Shown in pieces: positions 9,300-18,700 of a stretch of 35,445 nt of DNA. Within the stretch, counting starts at the first letter, position 1; every line of letters starts with the position of its first letter. Source of the DNA: Candidatus Thioglobus sp. MED-G25. GTDB taxonomy: Bacteria > Pseudomonadota > Gammaproteobacteria > Arenicellales > UBA868. Made by a program: the position numbers and the translations under genes. The notes under the pieces are model-generated. The model worked only from the letters and a program-made list of their open reading frames with translations, made no database searches and was not told the DNA's origin. The DNA is taken from the NCBI GenBank assembly GCA_002456995.1, contig NTKC01000017.1, positions 1 to 35,445 on the forward strand. Reading direction: 5' to 3'.

Positions 9300-10631
9300 A
9301 TGGCTAGTTCTTCCCTAGCAGGTCTTGGAAAAATGACCGAACTACGCCAGCGAATTCTGTTCGTACTGGGGTCGTTGGTGGTTTTCCGTATCGGGACCCA
9401 TATTCCTGTGCCAGGTGTAGACCCTGCAGCTGTTGCTGCCATGTTTGAGCAGACCCGAGGTTCAATCGTCGATATATTCAACATGTTCAGTGGTGGGGCG
9501 TTGGCGCGGTTGTCAGTATTAGCGCTTGGTGTAATGCCCTATATATCCGCCTCAATCATCATTCAGATGATGAGCTCTATAATTCCGAAGCTTGAGCAGC
9601 TCAAAAAAGAGGGTGAGTCGGGAAGACGAAAGATTACACAGTACACACGTTACGGTACGGTTGCTCTAGCAACTTTTCAGGCGTTAGGCATAGCGATTGC
9701 TATAGAAGGTCAACAGGCTGCGGGTGGCCCGGTCGTTCTGATACCTGGAATCGGATTCAAAATCACGACAGTAGCGACGCTCGTGACTGGAACGATGTTT
9801 CTGGTTTGGCTCGGTGAGCAGATTTCAGAGCGAGGGATTGGTAACGGCATATCGCTGATCATTTTCGGTAGCATTGTGGCCGGTCTTCCATCGGCTGTTG
9901 CAGGTACCCTTGAACTTGCACGGACCGGTACGTTTTCCCCCATTGGAGTGCTGGCTTTGTTCATCGGCGCGATCGCAATCACGGCCGCTGTCGTATTTGT
10001 TGAAAAAGGTCAGCGCCGAATAACAGTTAACTATGCAAAACGACAACAGGGACGTCGAATGCTTGCGGGACAGACCAGTCATCTGCCCCTAAAACTGAAT
10101 ATGGCCGGTGTAATCCCCCCAATATTTGCTTCCAGTATCATACTGTTTCCCGCCAGCCTGGGTAGTTGGTTCGGTCAGGCTGAAGGAATGGGCTGGTTGC
10201 GTGATATCTCAACTACTTTGGCACCAGGGCAGCCGATATACGCACTGGTTTATGCCGGAATGATTGTTTTCTTCTGCTTTTTCTATACAGCGTTGGTTTT
10301 TAATCCAAATGAGATTGCTGACAACCTAAAGAAGTCTGGTGCTTTTGTGCCTGGCATTAGACCCGGAATACAGACAGCTGTTTATATAGACAAAGTAGTA
10401 TCACGTTTAACCCTAGCTGGCGCGGCGTACCTGACAGTTGTCTGTCTTATACCTGAGTTTCTAATCGTAAAATGGGGAGTCCCATTCTATTTTGGGGGAA
10501 CTTCCCTTCTGATAATCGTTGTGGTGATGATGGACATGATGTCACAGATTCAGTCGTATTTGATGTCTCGACAGTATGACAGCCTGATGAAGAAATCGTC
10601 GATCGTCGGCGGTATGGGCATGACACGTTAA
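9300..10631 (+). CDS. secY: Protein translocase subunit SecY
   Basis: SecY, 443 aa, the ten-helix channel of the Sec translocon in the inner membrane, working with SecE, SecG and SecA. It has an N-terminal [20 protein letters not shown], the plug region [20 protein letters not shown], the GERGIGNG-type motif ([17 protein letters not shown]), and the cytosolic loop with [39 protein letters not shown] is the C5 loop that meets SecA and the ribosome. Normal length and position at the end of the spc operon. Confidence 0.98.
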   Translation: MASSSLAGLGKMTELRQRILFVLGSLVVFRIGTHIPVPGVDPAAVAAMFEQTRGSIVDIFNMFSGGALARLSVLALGVMPYISASIIIQMMSSIIPKLEQLKKEGESGRRKITQYTRYGTVALATFQALGIAIAIEGQQAAGGPVVLIPGIGFKITTVATLVTGTMFLVWLGEQISERGIGNGISLIIFGSIVAGLPSAVAGTLELARTGTFSPIGVLALFIGAIAITAAVVFVEKGQRRITVNYAKRQQGRRMLAGQTSHLPLKLNMAGVIPPIFASSIILFPASLGSWFGQAEGMGWLRDISTTLAPGQPIYALVYAGMIVFFCFFYTALVFNPNEIADNLKKSGAFVPGIRPGIQTAVYIDKVVSRLTLAGAAYLTVVCLIPEFLIVKWGVPFYFGGTSLLIIVVVMMDMMSQIQSYLMSRQYDSLMKKSSIVGGMGMTR

Positions 10632-10649
10632 GCACTACGGAGATCGATC

Positions 10650-10763
10650 ATGAAAGTTAGGGCGTCAGTTAAGAAGATGTGTAGGAACTGTAAAATTGTT
10701 CGCCGTAACGGCACGGTTCGAGTGATCTGTGTCAACCCACGTCACAAGCAGCGCCAAGGCTAG
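10650..10763 (+). CDS. rpmJ: 50S ribosomal protein L36
   Basis: L36, 37 aa, read directly from the sequence: it begins [20 protein letters not shown] and ends PRHKQRQG. The zinc ligands C11, C14, C27 and H32 are all present, so this is the zinc-binding form. It follows secY by 18 bp and ends 82 bp before rpsM, as in other gammaproteobacteria. Confidence 0.96.
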   Translation: MKVRASVKKMCRNCKIVRRNGTVRVICVNPRHKQRQG

Positions 10764-10793
10764 TAGACAGGGTGGAGCGATAAAGGAAATCAG

Positions 10794-10799
10794 TATAAT
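10794..10799 (+). promoter_or_regulatory. Possible -10 element of an alpha-operon promoter
   Basis: A perfect TATAAT lies in the rpmJ-rpsM gap, where E. coli has the alpha promoter. I see no convincing -35 at 16-18 bp upstream (GGTGGA or neighbours), so the call rests on the -10 and its position. Confidence 0.3.
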
Positions 10800-10811
10800 T
10801 GAGGTTGGTAA

Positions 10812-10868
10812 ATGGCTGTATTAACATCAATATCAGGAAACAATAGTGGCTCGAATATCAGGAATTAA
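10812..10868 (+). CDS. Possible 18-aa leader ORF overlapping the rpsM start
   Basis: ATG 10812 opens [18 protein letters not shown] and stops at TAA 10866-10868, 23 bases inside rpsM. A GAGG ribosome site lies 7 bases upstream. It begins just after the TATAAT and runs through the GTG start of rpsM in another frame. It could couple or restrain translation of the alpha operon, which in E. coli is controlled at this very place by S4 binding. It may equally be chance; no homologue is known to me. Confidence 0.3.
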   Translation: MAVLTSISGNNSGSNIRN

Positions 10869-11202
10869 CCTGCCGCCGAATAAACATATTGAGATCGCGT
10901 TGACCTCGATATACGGTATTGGCAAGATGCGCGCCCAGCAGATCTGTGACGGTGCTGGCGTGGTTAGAACGACCAAAGTCCGGGAACTGTCTGACCAGGA
11001 CGCAGAAAGTTTGCGCGCCCAGGTCAATGAATATGTGGTTGAAGGCGACCTTCGGCGAGAGGTCTCAATGAGTATCAAAAGGCTGATGGATCTTGGCTGC
11101 TACAGAGGTATGCGCCACCGTCGTGGCTTACCGGTTCGTGGACAACGAAGTTCTACTAATGCCCGCACGCGTAAGGGCCCCAAGAGACCTATAAGGAAGT
11201 AA
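10846..11202 (+). CDS. rpsM: 30S ribosomal protein S13
   Basis: S13, 118 aa, forms bridges B1a/b with the 50S subunit. The start is GTG 10846, with AGGAAACAATA upstream; the protein begins [20 protein letters not shown] and carries [12 protein letters not shown] and the C-terminal [20 protein letters not shown]. The unusual start codon for this gene, together with an overlapping upstream frame, points to translational control. Confidence 0.97.
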   Translation: MARISGINLPPNKHIEIALTSIYGIGKMRAQQICDGAGVVRTTKVRELSDQDAESLRAQVNEYVVEGDLRREVSMSIKRLMDLGCYRGMRHRRGLPVRGQRSSTNARTRKGPKRPIRK

Positions 11203-11217
11203 AAAGAGGAATATCTA

Positions 11218-11613
11218 ATGGCCAAGTCGACAGGCAAGAAAAGAACAAAGGCGAAGGTACGCAAGAATGTTGTTGAGGGGATCGCACACATCCACGCCAC
11301 GTTTAATAATACGATAATTATGATTACAGACCGCCATGGAAATGCTATTTCGTGGGCGACCGCTGGCGGTGCAGGATTTCGCGGGAGTCGCAAAAGCACG
11401 CCATTTGCGGCCCAGGTTGCGGCTGAATCTGCCGGCAAGGTAGCGCAAGAAGCTGGTATGAAACACCTCGATATCAAGATCAAAGGACCGGGCCCAGGAC
11501 GCGATTCATCAGTGCGTGCACTTAATGGACTCGGTTTTGAAATTAGTTCAATTAGTGACGTAACTCCGATACCTCACAATGGATGTCGACCGCCCAAAAG
11601 GCGTCGCGTATAG
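11218..11613 (+). CDS. rpsK: 30S ribosomal protein S11
   Basis: S11, 131 aa, on the 30S platform. It has the conserved [20 protein letters not shown], then [20 protein letters not shown] and the C-terminal [33 protein letters not shown] gives a GAGG ribosome site. 15 bp after rpsM and 15 bp before rpsD. Confidence 0.98.
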   Translation: MAKSTGKKRTKAKVRKNVVEGIAHIHATFNNTIIMITDRHGNAISWATAGGAGFRGSRKSTPFAAQVAAESAGKVAQEAGMKHLDIKIKGPGPGRDSSVRALNGLGFEISSISDVTPIPHNGCRPPKRRRV

Positions 11614-11628
11614 AAAGGGTAATCAGCA

Positions 11629-12252
11629 ATGGCAAGATACAGAGGACCGACATGTAAGCTCGCAAGACGGGAAGGGACAGATCTTTTCCTGAAGAGTCCT
11701 GTGAGGCCGATTGAAACCAAATGTAAGTTTGACAGACCCCCAGGTTTTAAATCAGGTGGTAGAAGACCACGAATCACAGTCTATGGCACACAGCTGCGAG
11801 AAAAACAGAAGCTTCGAAACATGTACGGATTGATGGAAAAGCAGTTCCACAATTATTATGTGGAGGCCGCTAGGCAAAAAGGTTCTAGCGGCGAAAATCT
11901 GCTGACGTTACTTGAGTGTCGGCTGGACAACGTGGTCTATCGCATGGGGTTTGGTATTACACGTGCAGAGGCGCGACAGCTTGTGGGCCACAACGCTATT
12001 CTTGTCAATGGGCGGCGGGTCAATATACCCTCCTACCAGGTGAAAGCCGGCGACGAAATCGAAGTTCGCGAAAAGAGTAAAGGCCAGCTAAGAATCAAAG
12101 CGGCACTGGAAATTGCAGAACAGCTGGGGTTCGTTAACTGGGTCGAAGTTGACTCTAAGACAGCCAAAGGAACTTTCAAAGCGACTCCTGACCGCGCGGA
12201 CCTTTCCCAGAATATCAATGAGTCGTTGGTGGTAGCACTTTATTCGAAGTAA
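11629..12252 (+). CDS. rpsD: 30S ribosomal protein S4
   Basis: S4, 207 aa, primary 16S rRNA binder and, in E. coli, autoregulator of the alpha operon. The N-terminal part has [19 protein letters not shown]; the S4 RNA-binding domain is at about residues 95-160 ([20 protein letters not shown] followed by [20 protein letters not shown]). Full length with no anomaly. It is followed by a 97-bp gap, the longest inside the cluster. Confidence 0.98.
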   Translation: MARYRGPTCKLARREGTDLFLKSPVRPIETKCKFDRPPGFKSGGRRPRITVYGTQLREKQKLRNMYGLMEKQFHNYYVEAARQKGSSGENLLTLLECRLDNVVYRMGFGITRAEARQLVGHNAILVNGRRVNIPSYQVKAGDEIEVREKSKGQLRIKAALEIAEQLGFVNWVEVDSKTAKGTFKATPDRADLSQNINESLVVALYSK

Positions 12253-12349
12253 AAGTATCGGTCGCTGTGTGTTCTGTCCTGATGGTTGGACATGACACGC
12301 GGTGAAGTTAGGGTAAGTAAACAAGTAAATGATCTGAGGAATTTATCTG

Positions 12350-13351
12350 ATGCAGGAAGCCTATCGCGAATTTTTGAAGCCTAACGTCATCAGTGTTGAC
12401 AATGTAGATATAACTCGCGCCCGAGTGACGCTGGAGCCGCTGGAACGCGGTTTTGGTTACACACTAGGTAATGCGTTGCGTCGAATATTATTGTCATCAA
12501 TGAGTGGAGCCGCGGTCACAGAAGTCCGCATTCAAAACGTGTTGCACGAGTACTCATCTATTCCAGGAGTGCAGGAAGACGTCATTGAGGTTCTCCTTAA
12601 TCTAAAGAACCTGGCTGTCCGAATGCACAACCGGACCGAGACTGTTCTACGGGTATCTAAAAAAGGTTCCGGCACGATGACCGCCGGCGATATCCAACTC
12701 GATCACGATGTTGAGGTAGTTAATCCTAATCATGTGATCGCAAATCTCTCCGAAGAAGGTGAGCTGAGTATGGAGATCACGGTAACAACGGGCAGAGGTT
12801 ACGAGGTTGTTGATATCAGCAACACTTCCGAGGAAACGAGGGAAGTCGGGGTGCTGAAACTGGATGCTTCGTACAGTCCGATCCGTCGTGTATCTTACAG
12901 CGTGGAGAACGCGCGTGTGGAACAACGCACAGATTTGGACAAGCTAGTTATCGATATCGAAACAAACGGTACCATAGAACCTGAAGACGCGGTGCGCCGA
13001 GCAGCAACTATACTGCACGAACAGATTTCTGTGTTTGTCCAACTTGAAGAAACTGCTCGATCTGCAGGAGATATCGCCGAAGAAAAGATTGATCCATTGC
13101 TGTTACGACCTGTTGATGATCTGGAGCTAACAGTACGTTCGGCTAACTGCTTAAAAGCTGAAAATATCTACTACATAGGTGACCTGATTCAGCGTACGGA
13201 AGTTGAACTTCTTAAAACCCCGAACTTGGGCAAAAAGTCACTCACTGAGATAAAGGATGTTTTAGCCAGTCGAGGTTTGTCTCTTGGTGTGCGAATGGAG
13301 AATTGGCCACCTCCATCGATGCGAAGAGAAAGCCGAGAAGAGCTGCACTGA
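12350..13351 (+). CDS. rpoA: DNA-directed RNA polymerase alpha subunit
   Basis: RpoA, 333 aa, dimerises to nucleate RNA polymerase and contacts UP elements and activators. The N-terminal domain includes [20 protein letters not shown]. The C-terminal domain is highly conserved: [20 protein letters not shown], then [20 protein letters not shown], with the arginine and asparagine of VRSANC that bind UP-element DNA in E. coli. ATG 12350 follows GAGGAATTTATCTG. Confidence 0.98.
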   Translation: MQEAYREFLKPNVISVDNVDITRARVTLEPLERGFGYTLGNALRRILLSSMSGAAVTEVRIQNVLHEYSSIPGVQEDVIEVLLNLKNLAVRMHNRTETVLRVSKKGSGTMTAGDIQLDHDVEVVNPNHVIANLSEEGELSMEITVTTGRGYEVVDISNTSEETREVGVLKLDASYSPIRRVSYSVENARVEQRTDLDKLVIDIETNGTIEPEDAVRRAATILHEQISVFVQLEETARSAGDIAEEKIDPLLLRPVDDLELTVRSANCLKAENIYYIGDLIQRTEVELLKTPNLGKKSLTEIKDVLASRGLSLGVRMENWPPPSMRRESREELH

Positions 13352-13371
13352 CTTTTACGGAGAACAACGAG

Positions 13372-13755
13372 ATGCGTCATCAGAAATCCGGCCGTATCCT
13401 GGGTCGAAATTCAAGTCATCGCAAAGCTATGTTTCGTAATATGGCGGCGTCACTATTTCGATACGAACAGATTAGAACAACAGTACCTAAAGCAAAAGAA
13501 CTCAGGCGCGTGGCTGAGCCACTGATTACACTTGCAAAAACATCTAATCTGGCAAACCGACGACTGGCCTTGTCTAGACTCGGCGATCGCGATGCCGTGA
13601 CAAAACTGTTTGATGATTTGGGACCACGCTTTAAAGATAGAGCTGGAGGGTATACGCGTATTCTAAGATGTGGATTGCGAGCGGGTGACAGTGCACCTAT
13701 GGCGTATGTCCAATTACTCGACAAACCCGACGAGGTTACTCCCGGCGACGACTGA
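13372..13755 (+). CDS. rplQ: 50S ribosomal protein L17
   Basis: L17, 127 aa. I start at ATG 13372 ([20 protein letters not shown]), 20 bp after rpoA and preceded by GGAGAACAACGAG; a longer frame would run back into rpo[21 protein letters not shown] and [15 protein letters not shown] are typical. Last gene of the cluster. Confidence 0.97.
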   Translation: MRHQKSGRILGRNSSHRKAMFRNMAASLFRYEQIRTTVPKAKELRRVAEPLITLAKTSNLANRRLALSRLGDRDAVTKLFDDLGPRFKDRAGGYTRILRCGLRAGDSAPMAYVQLLDKPDEVTPGDD

Positions 13756-13778
13756 CCCCATTTGTAATAGCGTATTAA

Positions 13779-13810
13779 CGATTAAACCCCGCTCTAGCGG
13801 GGTTTAATCG
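13779..13810 (+). terminator. Hairpin terminator at the end of the ribosomal cluster
   Basis: A 32-bp inverted repeat: arms of 15 bases (CGATTAAACCCCGCT and AGCGGGGTTTAATCG) around CT. The GC core CCCCGCT/AGCGGGG is flanked by an A tract and a T tract (GGGGTTTAAT), as in bidirectional terminators. It lies 24 bp after the rplQ stop. The remaining 161 bp to ampD hold one more hairpin and no ORF. Confidence 0.75.
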
Positions 13811-13846
13811 TCTGGGATGAGGACTGGCCAAATTATTCAGGCAAAA

Positions 13847-13867
13847 TGCCGACCTACTGAGTCGGCA
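13847..13867 (-). terminator. Possible minus-strand hairpin terminator
   Basis: TGCCGAC, a 7-base loop, then GTCGGCA form a 7-bp stem. On the minus strand it is followed by TTTT, a weak terminator form. It might shield the ribosomal cluster from antisense transcription, but no minus-strand gene is directly upstream. Confidence 0.3.
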
Positions 13868-13971
13868 GATTCCACATATCTATTTACTACCTGCGTTACT
13901 ATTACGCGGTAGAAATTATTGGGTCGGAAACGAAATTGTGAGCGTCATAAGATCAGGTATTCAATAGTGTC

Positions 13972-14544
13972 ATGAACAGCGCACCAGGTAATGACCGGGT
14001 CGGCCATCTGCTCGACGGGGTTGCGTACGATTTTTTCCCTTCACCAAACTGTGACGATCGACCTGACAATGTGACGCCCGATACGGTGGTCATTCATGCG
14101 ATCAGCTTGCCGCCCGGAGAGTACGGCGGTGATGGCATAATTGACTTTTTTTTAAATCGCATCCAAGCGTCGGCCCATCCATACTACGCGAGCATATGCC
14201 ATCTAAGAGTCTCCAGTCATTTTTTGGTACGACGTGACGGTGAAATTCTACAGTTCGTACCAGTTGCGCGTAGAGCATGGCATGCCGGGGACTCGAAATT
14301 CAAAGGGAAAAACGCGGTAAACGATTTTTCTATTGGGATAGAACTGGAAGGTATGGAGAATAGTCCGTTTGAATCGGCCCAATACGAATCCCTTACAGTG
14401 TTGACACGACTGCTCATGAATACTTATCCAGCGATTACGATGGATAGGCTAGTTGGGCACAGTGATATTGCAGCGGGACGAAAGACCGATCCTGGGCCGT
14501 ACTTTGATTGGTACCGTTTCCGGGAGATGCTAGGAATTAGTTGA
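13972..14544 (+). CDS. ampD: 1,6-anhydro-N-acetylmuramyl-L-alanine amidase AmpD
   Basis: Cytoplasmic zinc amidase that removes the peptide from anhydro-muropeptides in cell-wall recycling and so keeps AmpC-type inducers low. The 190 aa form an Amidase_2 domain. By alignment from memory with E. coli AmpD (H34, E116, H154, K162, D164) the zinc and catalytic residues are H42, E124, H163, K171 and D173, in VVIHAIS, SIGIELEG and GHSDIAAGRKTDPGPYFDW. All are present, so it should be active. It has no signal peptide, which argues against AmiD. The 3' end overlaps the convergent adenosyltransferase gene by 15 bp. Confidence 0.93.
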   Translation: MNSAPGNDRVGHLLDGVAYDFFPSPNCDDRPDNVTPDTVVIHAISLPPGEYGGDGIIDFFLNRIQASAHPYYASICHLRVSSHFLVRRDGEILQFVPVARRAWHAGDSKFKGKNAVNDFSIGIELEGMENSPFESAQYESLTVLTRLLMNTYPAITMDRLVGHSDIAAGRKTDPGPYFDWYRFREMLGIS

Positions 14545-15102
14545 ATCGGACTTACTTTGTCTAACGTGATCCCAGAGTACATCTGGTTCGCCAGCTTCTT
14601 GGTTGAGGCTACGAGCAATCACGAATAGTAAGTCGGAGAGTCGATTGACATACTGCAGTGTGACGGTGGTAACCGACTGTTGATCGTCTACCGCAAAAAG
14701 ACTGCGCTCTAGCCTTCGACAGACGCTTCTGGCCAGATGACAAACGGCTGCTGACCTTGCGCCGCCTGGAAGGATAAAGTCCTTCAACGGCGGCAGATCC
14801 TTGTTTAATTGGTCAAGCGTTTGTTCCAAATAGACGACCTGATCCGGTTTAACCAGATTATGACCGGGTATGCTGAGTTCCCCACCGATGTCGAACAGTG
14901 TGTGCTGGACGTTGAACAGACACTCGGAAATGGGTTCTGGCAGCGGTTCATCTAGCAATATCCCGAGCACGCTATTTAGCTCATCAGCATTTCCCATGGC
15001 CTCTACTCGGGATGCTGTTTTGGCAATACGACTACCATCACCGAGTCCCGTTTCCCCGGAGTCACCCGTTCGTGTGTAGATCTTTGTCAGTCGATTACCC
15101 AT
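14530..15102 (-). CDS. Cob(I)yrinic acid a,c-diamide adenosyltransferase, PduO type
   Basis: Transfers adenosyl from ATP to cob(I)alamin to make coenzyme B12. The 190-aa all-helical protein has the PduO/MMAB ATP-binding N-terminus (YTRTGDSGETGLGDGSRIAK) followed by ASRVEAMGNADELNSVLG, and the conserved FILPGGARSAAVCHLARSVC with CRRLERS. The C-terminal YVNRLSDLLFVIARSLNQ is also typical. It lies 48 bp after the glycerate kinase gene on the same strand, so the two may be cotranscribed. No B12-dependent enzyme is in this window. The 3' end runs 15 bp into ampD. Confidence 0.92.
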   Translation of the reverse strand: MGNRLTKIYTRTGDSGETGLGDGSRIAKTASRVEAMGNADELNSVLGILLDEPLPEPISECLFNVQHTLFDIGGELSIPGHNLVKPDQVVYLEQTLDQLNKDLPPLKDFILPGGARSAAVCHLARSVCRRLERSLFAVDDQQSVTTVTLQYVNRLSDLLFVIARSLNQEAGEPDVLWDHVRQSKSDSTNS

Positions 15103-15150
15103 GGTTTGAGCGTGGTGTTCATGTGTTGCTGGAATTCAATAGTAAGCGAT

Positions 15151-16434
15151 TTAGGTCGAGGGAACATACAGTAAGGCACGAAAATCGTTGATATTAGTAC
15201 AAGTTGGTCCGGTCACCACCGCATCGTCCAACACCGAAAAAAACGTGCCCGCATCATTTTCAGAGAGCATTGTCTGGGCGTCGAGCCCCAACGCTGCGGC
15301 ACGCGCTAGCGTATCGGGACCAATCACGGCTCCAGCCGCATCCTGACTGCCGTCTATCCCGTCGGTATCACAGGCTATACCCCAGGCGTCCGGCAGTCCG
15401 TCTAAGGTCTGGGCGGCAGCCAGCAGGTATTCCTGGTTGGGTCCGCCGCGGCCCGGGCCTCTAACGGTAACTGTAGTTTCACCGCCGGACAGGAGTAGCA
15501 GTGGGTTATTGTCGGCATTGGTTTTGATCATGTTTTGTAACATCAGGGCATGTTCTACTCCCACTTGACGGGATTCTCCAACCACCTGGTCACCTAGACT
15601 GTGTATTACGAACCCTTTTTCCTGTCCATAGGCTGCTGCAGCACTCAAGCCCAACTCAGGCGATCCGATGATCCGGTGACCTGACCGTGCCAGCCTGATC
15701 GCACCGGGTTTGGGAGTTTCCAAAGATCCGTCGGAAAGTAGATTTCGAATGCGGGCATTCACCTTAATGTCGTATTGATCGATGACTAACAGTGCGTCGG
15801 CACAACTGCTGTGATCTGCAACTGTTGGACCAGAGGCTATTACGGCCGGATCATTACCTGGAACATCTGAGATCATGAGGGTAAACGTGCTTCCGGGCCA
15901 TGCGGCTTCGGCAAGACGGCCACCTTTGATTCTTGAAAGATGCTTGCGCACACAGTTGATCTGGGAGATGTCAGCACCGGACTCAAGCAGCTGCCGGTTT
16001 ATTTGCTGCTTTTCTGTTAGGCTGAGTTCGTCAATTGGCAGTGTCAGTAAAGAAGATCCACCTCCGGAAAGCAGGCACAGTAGTAGGTCGCCTTCATCAA
16101 GCGATGCTGCAATATCCAGAATTCGATTTGCTGTGTGTAGGCCTGCCGTATCAGGTATAGGGTGGGCGGCTTCAAGAACTTCGATTTTATTACAGGTTTT
16201 CGCATGTCCATACGGGGTGAGTACGACACCAGACAGTGGTCCAGGGCTACAGGCCTCTAAAGCCTGTGCCATGGATGCAGCGGCTTTTCCGGCACCAACA
16301 ACCACCGTTCGAGCTGCGGTTCCGTTCGGTACTAGACTTCTATCGATTAGTCTCCTGGGATCCGCGCTGGCAACAGCAGCGCAAAACAGAGCCTGCATTA
16401 ACTGGCGCGGATCATTCTGGACTGAAACTTTCAC
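15151..16434 (-). CDS. Glycerate 2-kinase (GckA/TtuD, MOFRL family)
   Basis: Phosphorylates D-glycerate to 2-phosphoglycerate; relatives are annotated as hydroxypyruvate reductase TtuD. The 427 aa show the DUF4147 N-terminal domain (VVVGAGKAAASMAQALEA, LLLCLLSGGGSSLLTLP, INCVRKHLSRIKGGRLAEAA) and the C-terminal MOFRL domain (LLLLSGGETTVTVRGPGRGG, then NQEYLLAAA, and ACDTDGIDGSQDAAGAVIG). Start is GTG 16434 with a weak ribosome site. It may serve glyoxylate or serine-cycle carbon return. Divergent from the acyl-CoA dehydrogenase gene across 124 bp. Confidence 0.9.
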   Translation of the reverse strand: MKVSVQNDPRQLMQALFCAAVASADPRRLIDRSLVPNGTAARTVVVGAGKAAASMAQALEACSPGPLSGVVLTPYGHAKTCNKIEVLEAAHPIPDTAGLHTANRILDIAASLDEGDLLLCLLSGGGSSLLTLPIDELSLTEKQQINRQLLESGADISQINCVRKHLSRIKGGRLAEAAWPGSTFTLMISDVPGNDPAVIASGPTVADHSSCADALLVIDQYDIKVNARIRNLLSDGSLETPKPGAIRLARSGHRIIGSPELGLSAAAAYGQEKGFVIHSLGDQVVGESRQVGVEHALMLQNMIKTNADNNPLLLLSGGETTVTVRGPGRGGPNQEYLLAAAQTLDGLPDAWGIACDTDGIDGSQDAAGAVIGPDTLARAAALGLDAQTMLSENDAGTFFSVLDDAVVTGPTCTNINDFRALLYVPST

Positions 16435-16558
16435 TTGGTATATTTGCTCTTGAACTGGCAGGTCACAATATTTGCTTAATGTGTTGGTGTTTGCCTTGGC
16501 GTGAAACTAGAATTATGTCAGTTGGACTGCCCATAGATGTGGACGATGGAGAATCTAT

Positions 16559-18355
16559 ATGCCTAATTATGCCGCACCTGTTGAGGATCTTAAGTTTGTC
16601 CTTAATGAACTTGTTGATCTGGGAGAGATTCGTACGATGCCAGGATACGAGGAGGCTACCCCAGATTTGGTCGACGCGATACTGAATGAAGCTGGGAGAC
16701 TGGCATCAGAAGTGCTCGCACCGCTGAACAGGTATGGAGACGTACAGGCGCCCGCCGTAAAAGACGGTGTGGTAACGACCTCTCCGGAATGGAGAGCTGC
16801 CTACCAGAGGTTTGCAGAGGGCGGCTGGACGGCGCTCATATTTGACCCCGAATACGGCGGCCAGGGCTTGCCTCGAGTATTGGCTGTAGCCGTACAGGAA
16901 ATGTGGGATGCCTCAAATATGTCATTCGGGCTTTGCCCATTGTTGACGTGCTCTGCTGCCGAGGCAATCTCATTGCAGGGTAGTGAGGAACAGAAACGAA
17001 TCTATCTGACCAAACTCGTATCTGGTGAGTGGGCCGGAACAATGAATCTGACTGAGCCACAGGCTGGGTCTGATCTTAGTGCGATCAGGGCAAGCGCTAT
17101 ACCAACAGACGACGACAGGCACTATCTCCTGAGCGGTCAAAAAATCTATATTACCTACGGTGAGCACGATCTGACTTCTAACATCGTGCATCTTGTACTT
17201 GCTCGGACACCAGATGCGCCCGAAGGGGTGAAAGGTATCTCGCTATTTGTTGTACCCAAATTCATACCGGATGCACAAGGAGAACCTGGTGAGCGAAACG
17301 ATCTACGGTGTGTGTCCCTGGAGCACAAACTCGGTATCCACGGCAGTCCCACTGCGGTCATGGCATACGGCGACCAAGGTGGCGCAACTGCATATCTTAT
17401 CGGTGAAGAAAATAGAGGACTCGAGTACATGTTCATTATGATGAATATGGCGAGACATGCTGTTGGTGTCGAGGGATATGCGATTGCTGAGCGCGCTTAT
17501 CAGCGTGCGCGAAGTTACGCGACTGAGCGGGTTCAAGGACGTGCCGTAGGTGACCCGAGCGGTAAGCGCGTCACCATAATTGATCACCCAGATGTTGCTC
17601 GCATGATGATCGATATGAAGAGCCGTGTGGAAGCTATGCGAGCAGTCAGCCTGTACGCCGCACAGGCAATGGATTGTTCCATCCGACAACCAGACGAACG
17701 GGCCAAGGCAAAGGCCCAGCAGCGTTTAGATGTGTTGATCCCTGTTGTTAAAGGCTGGAGCAGCGAAGTGGGTAATCTGGTTACCGGTGTAGCTTTGCAA
17801 GTTCACGGTGGCATGGGGTTTATCGAGGAAACCGGTGCGGCTCAACATTATCGCGACGCTCGCATTACTACAATTTACGAAGGCACTACCGGAATTCAGG
17901 CGGCCGATCTGGTAGGTCGAAAACTTCTTCGTGATGGTGGTGAGGCTATTTATGAGTTAATTGAACAAGCACGTGTAGATCTTGCCCAGATTAACTCTGG
18001 TGAGTCCGAAACGTTGAAGGTAATTTTTACGAGTGTATCTACGGCACTTGATCGGCTTTCCGGCGCGACGGGCTGGATACTTGAAGCAGGTATAAAGGAT
18101 CCCAGGCGACCCTACGCATCATCCTTTCACTATCTCATGCTTTGGGGCAGTGTTGCAGGAGGTTGGCAAATGGCAAGAGCTGCGGGTGTAGCAGCTCGCC
18201 ACTTAGCAACGGGTGAGGGCCATCAGGAATTCTATAGGAGCAAATCCCTGACTTGCCGACACTACTGTGAGCAGGTGCTGCCGGAAAGTGAAGCGCACTA
18301 CCAGGCAATAATTTCTGGATCGGATACCGTACTGGCGGCCGCACAATACATTTGA
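16559..18355 (+). CDS. Acyl-CoA dehydrogenase, DmdC-like
   Basis: FAD-dependent alpha,beta-dehydrogenation of an acyl-CoA. The 598 aa have the long architecture of the 3-methylmercaptopropionyl-CoA dehydrogenase (DmdC) group: N-terminal helical domain, middle FAD domain (GTMNLTEPQAGSDLSAIRAS, then SGQKIYITYGEHD), C-terminal helical domain (VHGGMGFIEETGAAQHYRDA) and a further C-terminal acetyl-CoA-dehydrogenase-like domain. The catalytic glutamate is expected in TTIYEGTTGIQA. DmdC paralogs are numerous and many act on other acyl-CoAs, and no dmdB or dmdD is near, so the substrate is open. Its stop is directly adjacent to the convergent csaA stop. Confidence 0.9.
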   Translation: MPNYAAPVEDLKFVLNELVDLGEIRTMPGYEEATPDLVDAILNEAGRLASEVLAPLNRYGDVQAPAVKDGVVTTSPEWRAAYQRFAEGGWTALIFDPEYGGQGLPRVLAVAVQEMWDASNMSFGLCPLLTCSAAEAISLQGSEEQKRIYLTKLVSGEWAGTMNLTEPQAGSDLSAIRASAIPTDDDRHYLLSGQKIYITYGEHDLTSNIVHLVLARTPDAPEGVKGISLFVVPKFIPDAQGEPGERNDLRCVSLEHKLGIHGSPTAVMAYGDQGGATAYLIGEENRGLEYMFIMMNMARHAVGVEGYAIAERAYQRARSYATERVQGRAVGDPSGKRVTIIDHPDVARMMIDMKSRVEAMRAVSLYAAQAMDCSIRQPDERAKAKAQQRLDVLIPVVKGWSSEVGNLVTGVALQVHGGMGFIEETGAAQHYRDARITTIYEGTTGIQAADLVGRKLLRDGGEAIYELIEQARVDLAQINSGESETLKVIFTSVSTALDRLSGATGWILEAGIKDPRRPYASSFHYLMLWGSVAGGWQMARAAGVAARHLATGEGHQEFYRSKSLTCRHYCEQVLPESEAHYQAIISGSDTVLAAAQYI

Positions 18356-18700
18356 TTAGGCGAGTTTGATGCCGTTAGCAACGGATTGTTCAGGCTGTGC
18401 CAACACAACAGATCCATCAGCCTGGGTAAAGCCGGTTATCAAGCATTCAGACCTAACTGGGCCGATCTGTTTTTTCGGAAAATTAACGACACCGAGCACC
18501 TGCTTTCCGACCAGATCATCTGGTGAATAAAGGTCAGTGATCTGCGCGCTGGATTTAAGCATGCCTACCTCTGGCCCGAAATCAACATGGAGAATGTAAG
18601 CTGGTTTCCGAGCTTCGGGAAAAAGTTTTGCTTCAATGACCGTGCCGATACGAAGGTCGACTTGTTCAAATTCCTGCCAGCTGATGGTTTTCATAATCAT
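18356..18700 (-). CDS. csaA: CsaA-like tRNA-binding / export chaperone protein
   Basis: A 114-aa single tRNA-binding (EMAP-II-like OB) domain. The pattern [20 protein letters not shown], then [20 protein letters not shown] and [14 protein letters not shown] matches Bacillus CsaA closely; the E. coli relative is YgjH. Such proteins dimerise and bind tRNA or, for CsaA, precursor proteins and SecA. ATG 18700 overlaps the amgK stop (ATGA), so it is the last gene of the lexA-imuA-imuB-amgK-csaA run. The zero-base gap to the convergent dehydrogenase gene leaves no room for a separate terminator. Confidence 0.85.
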   Translation of the reverse strand: MIMKTISWQEFEQVDLRIGTVIEAKLFPEARKPAYILHVDFGPEVGMLKSSAQITDLYSPDDLVGKQVLGVVNFPKKQIGPVRSECLITGFTQADGSVVLAQPEQSVANGIKLA

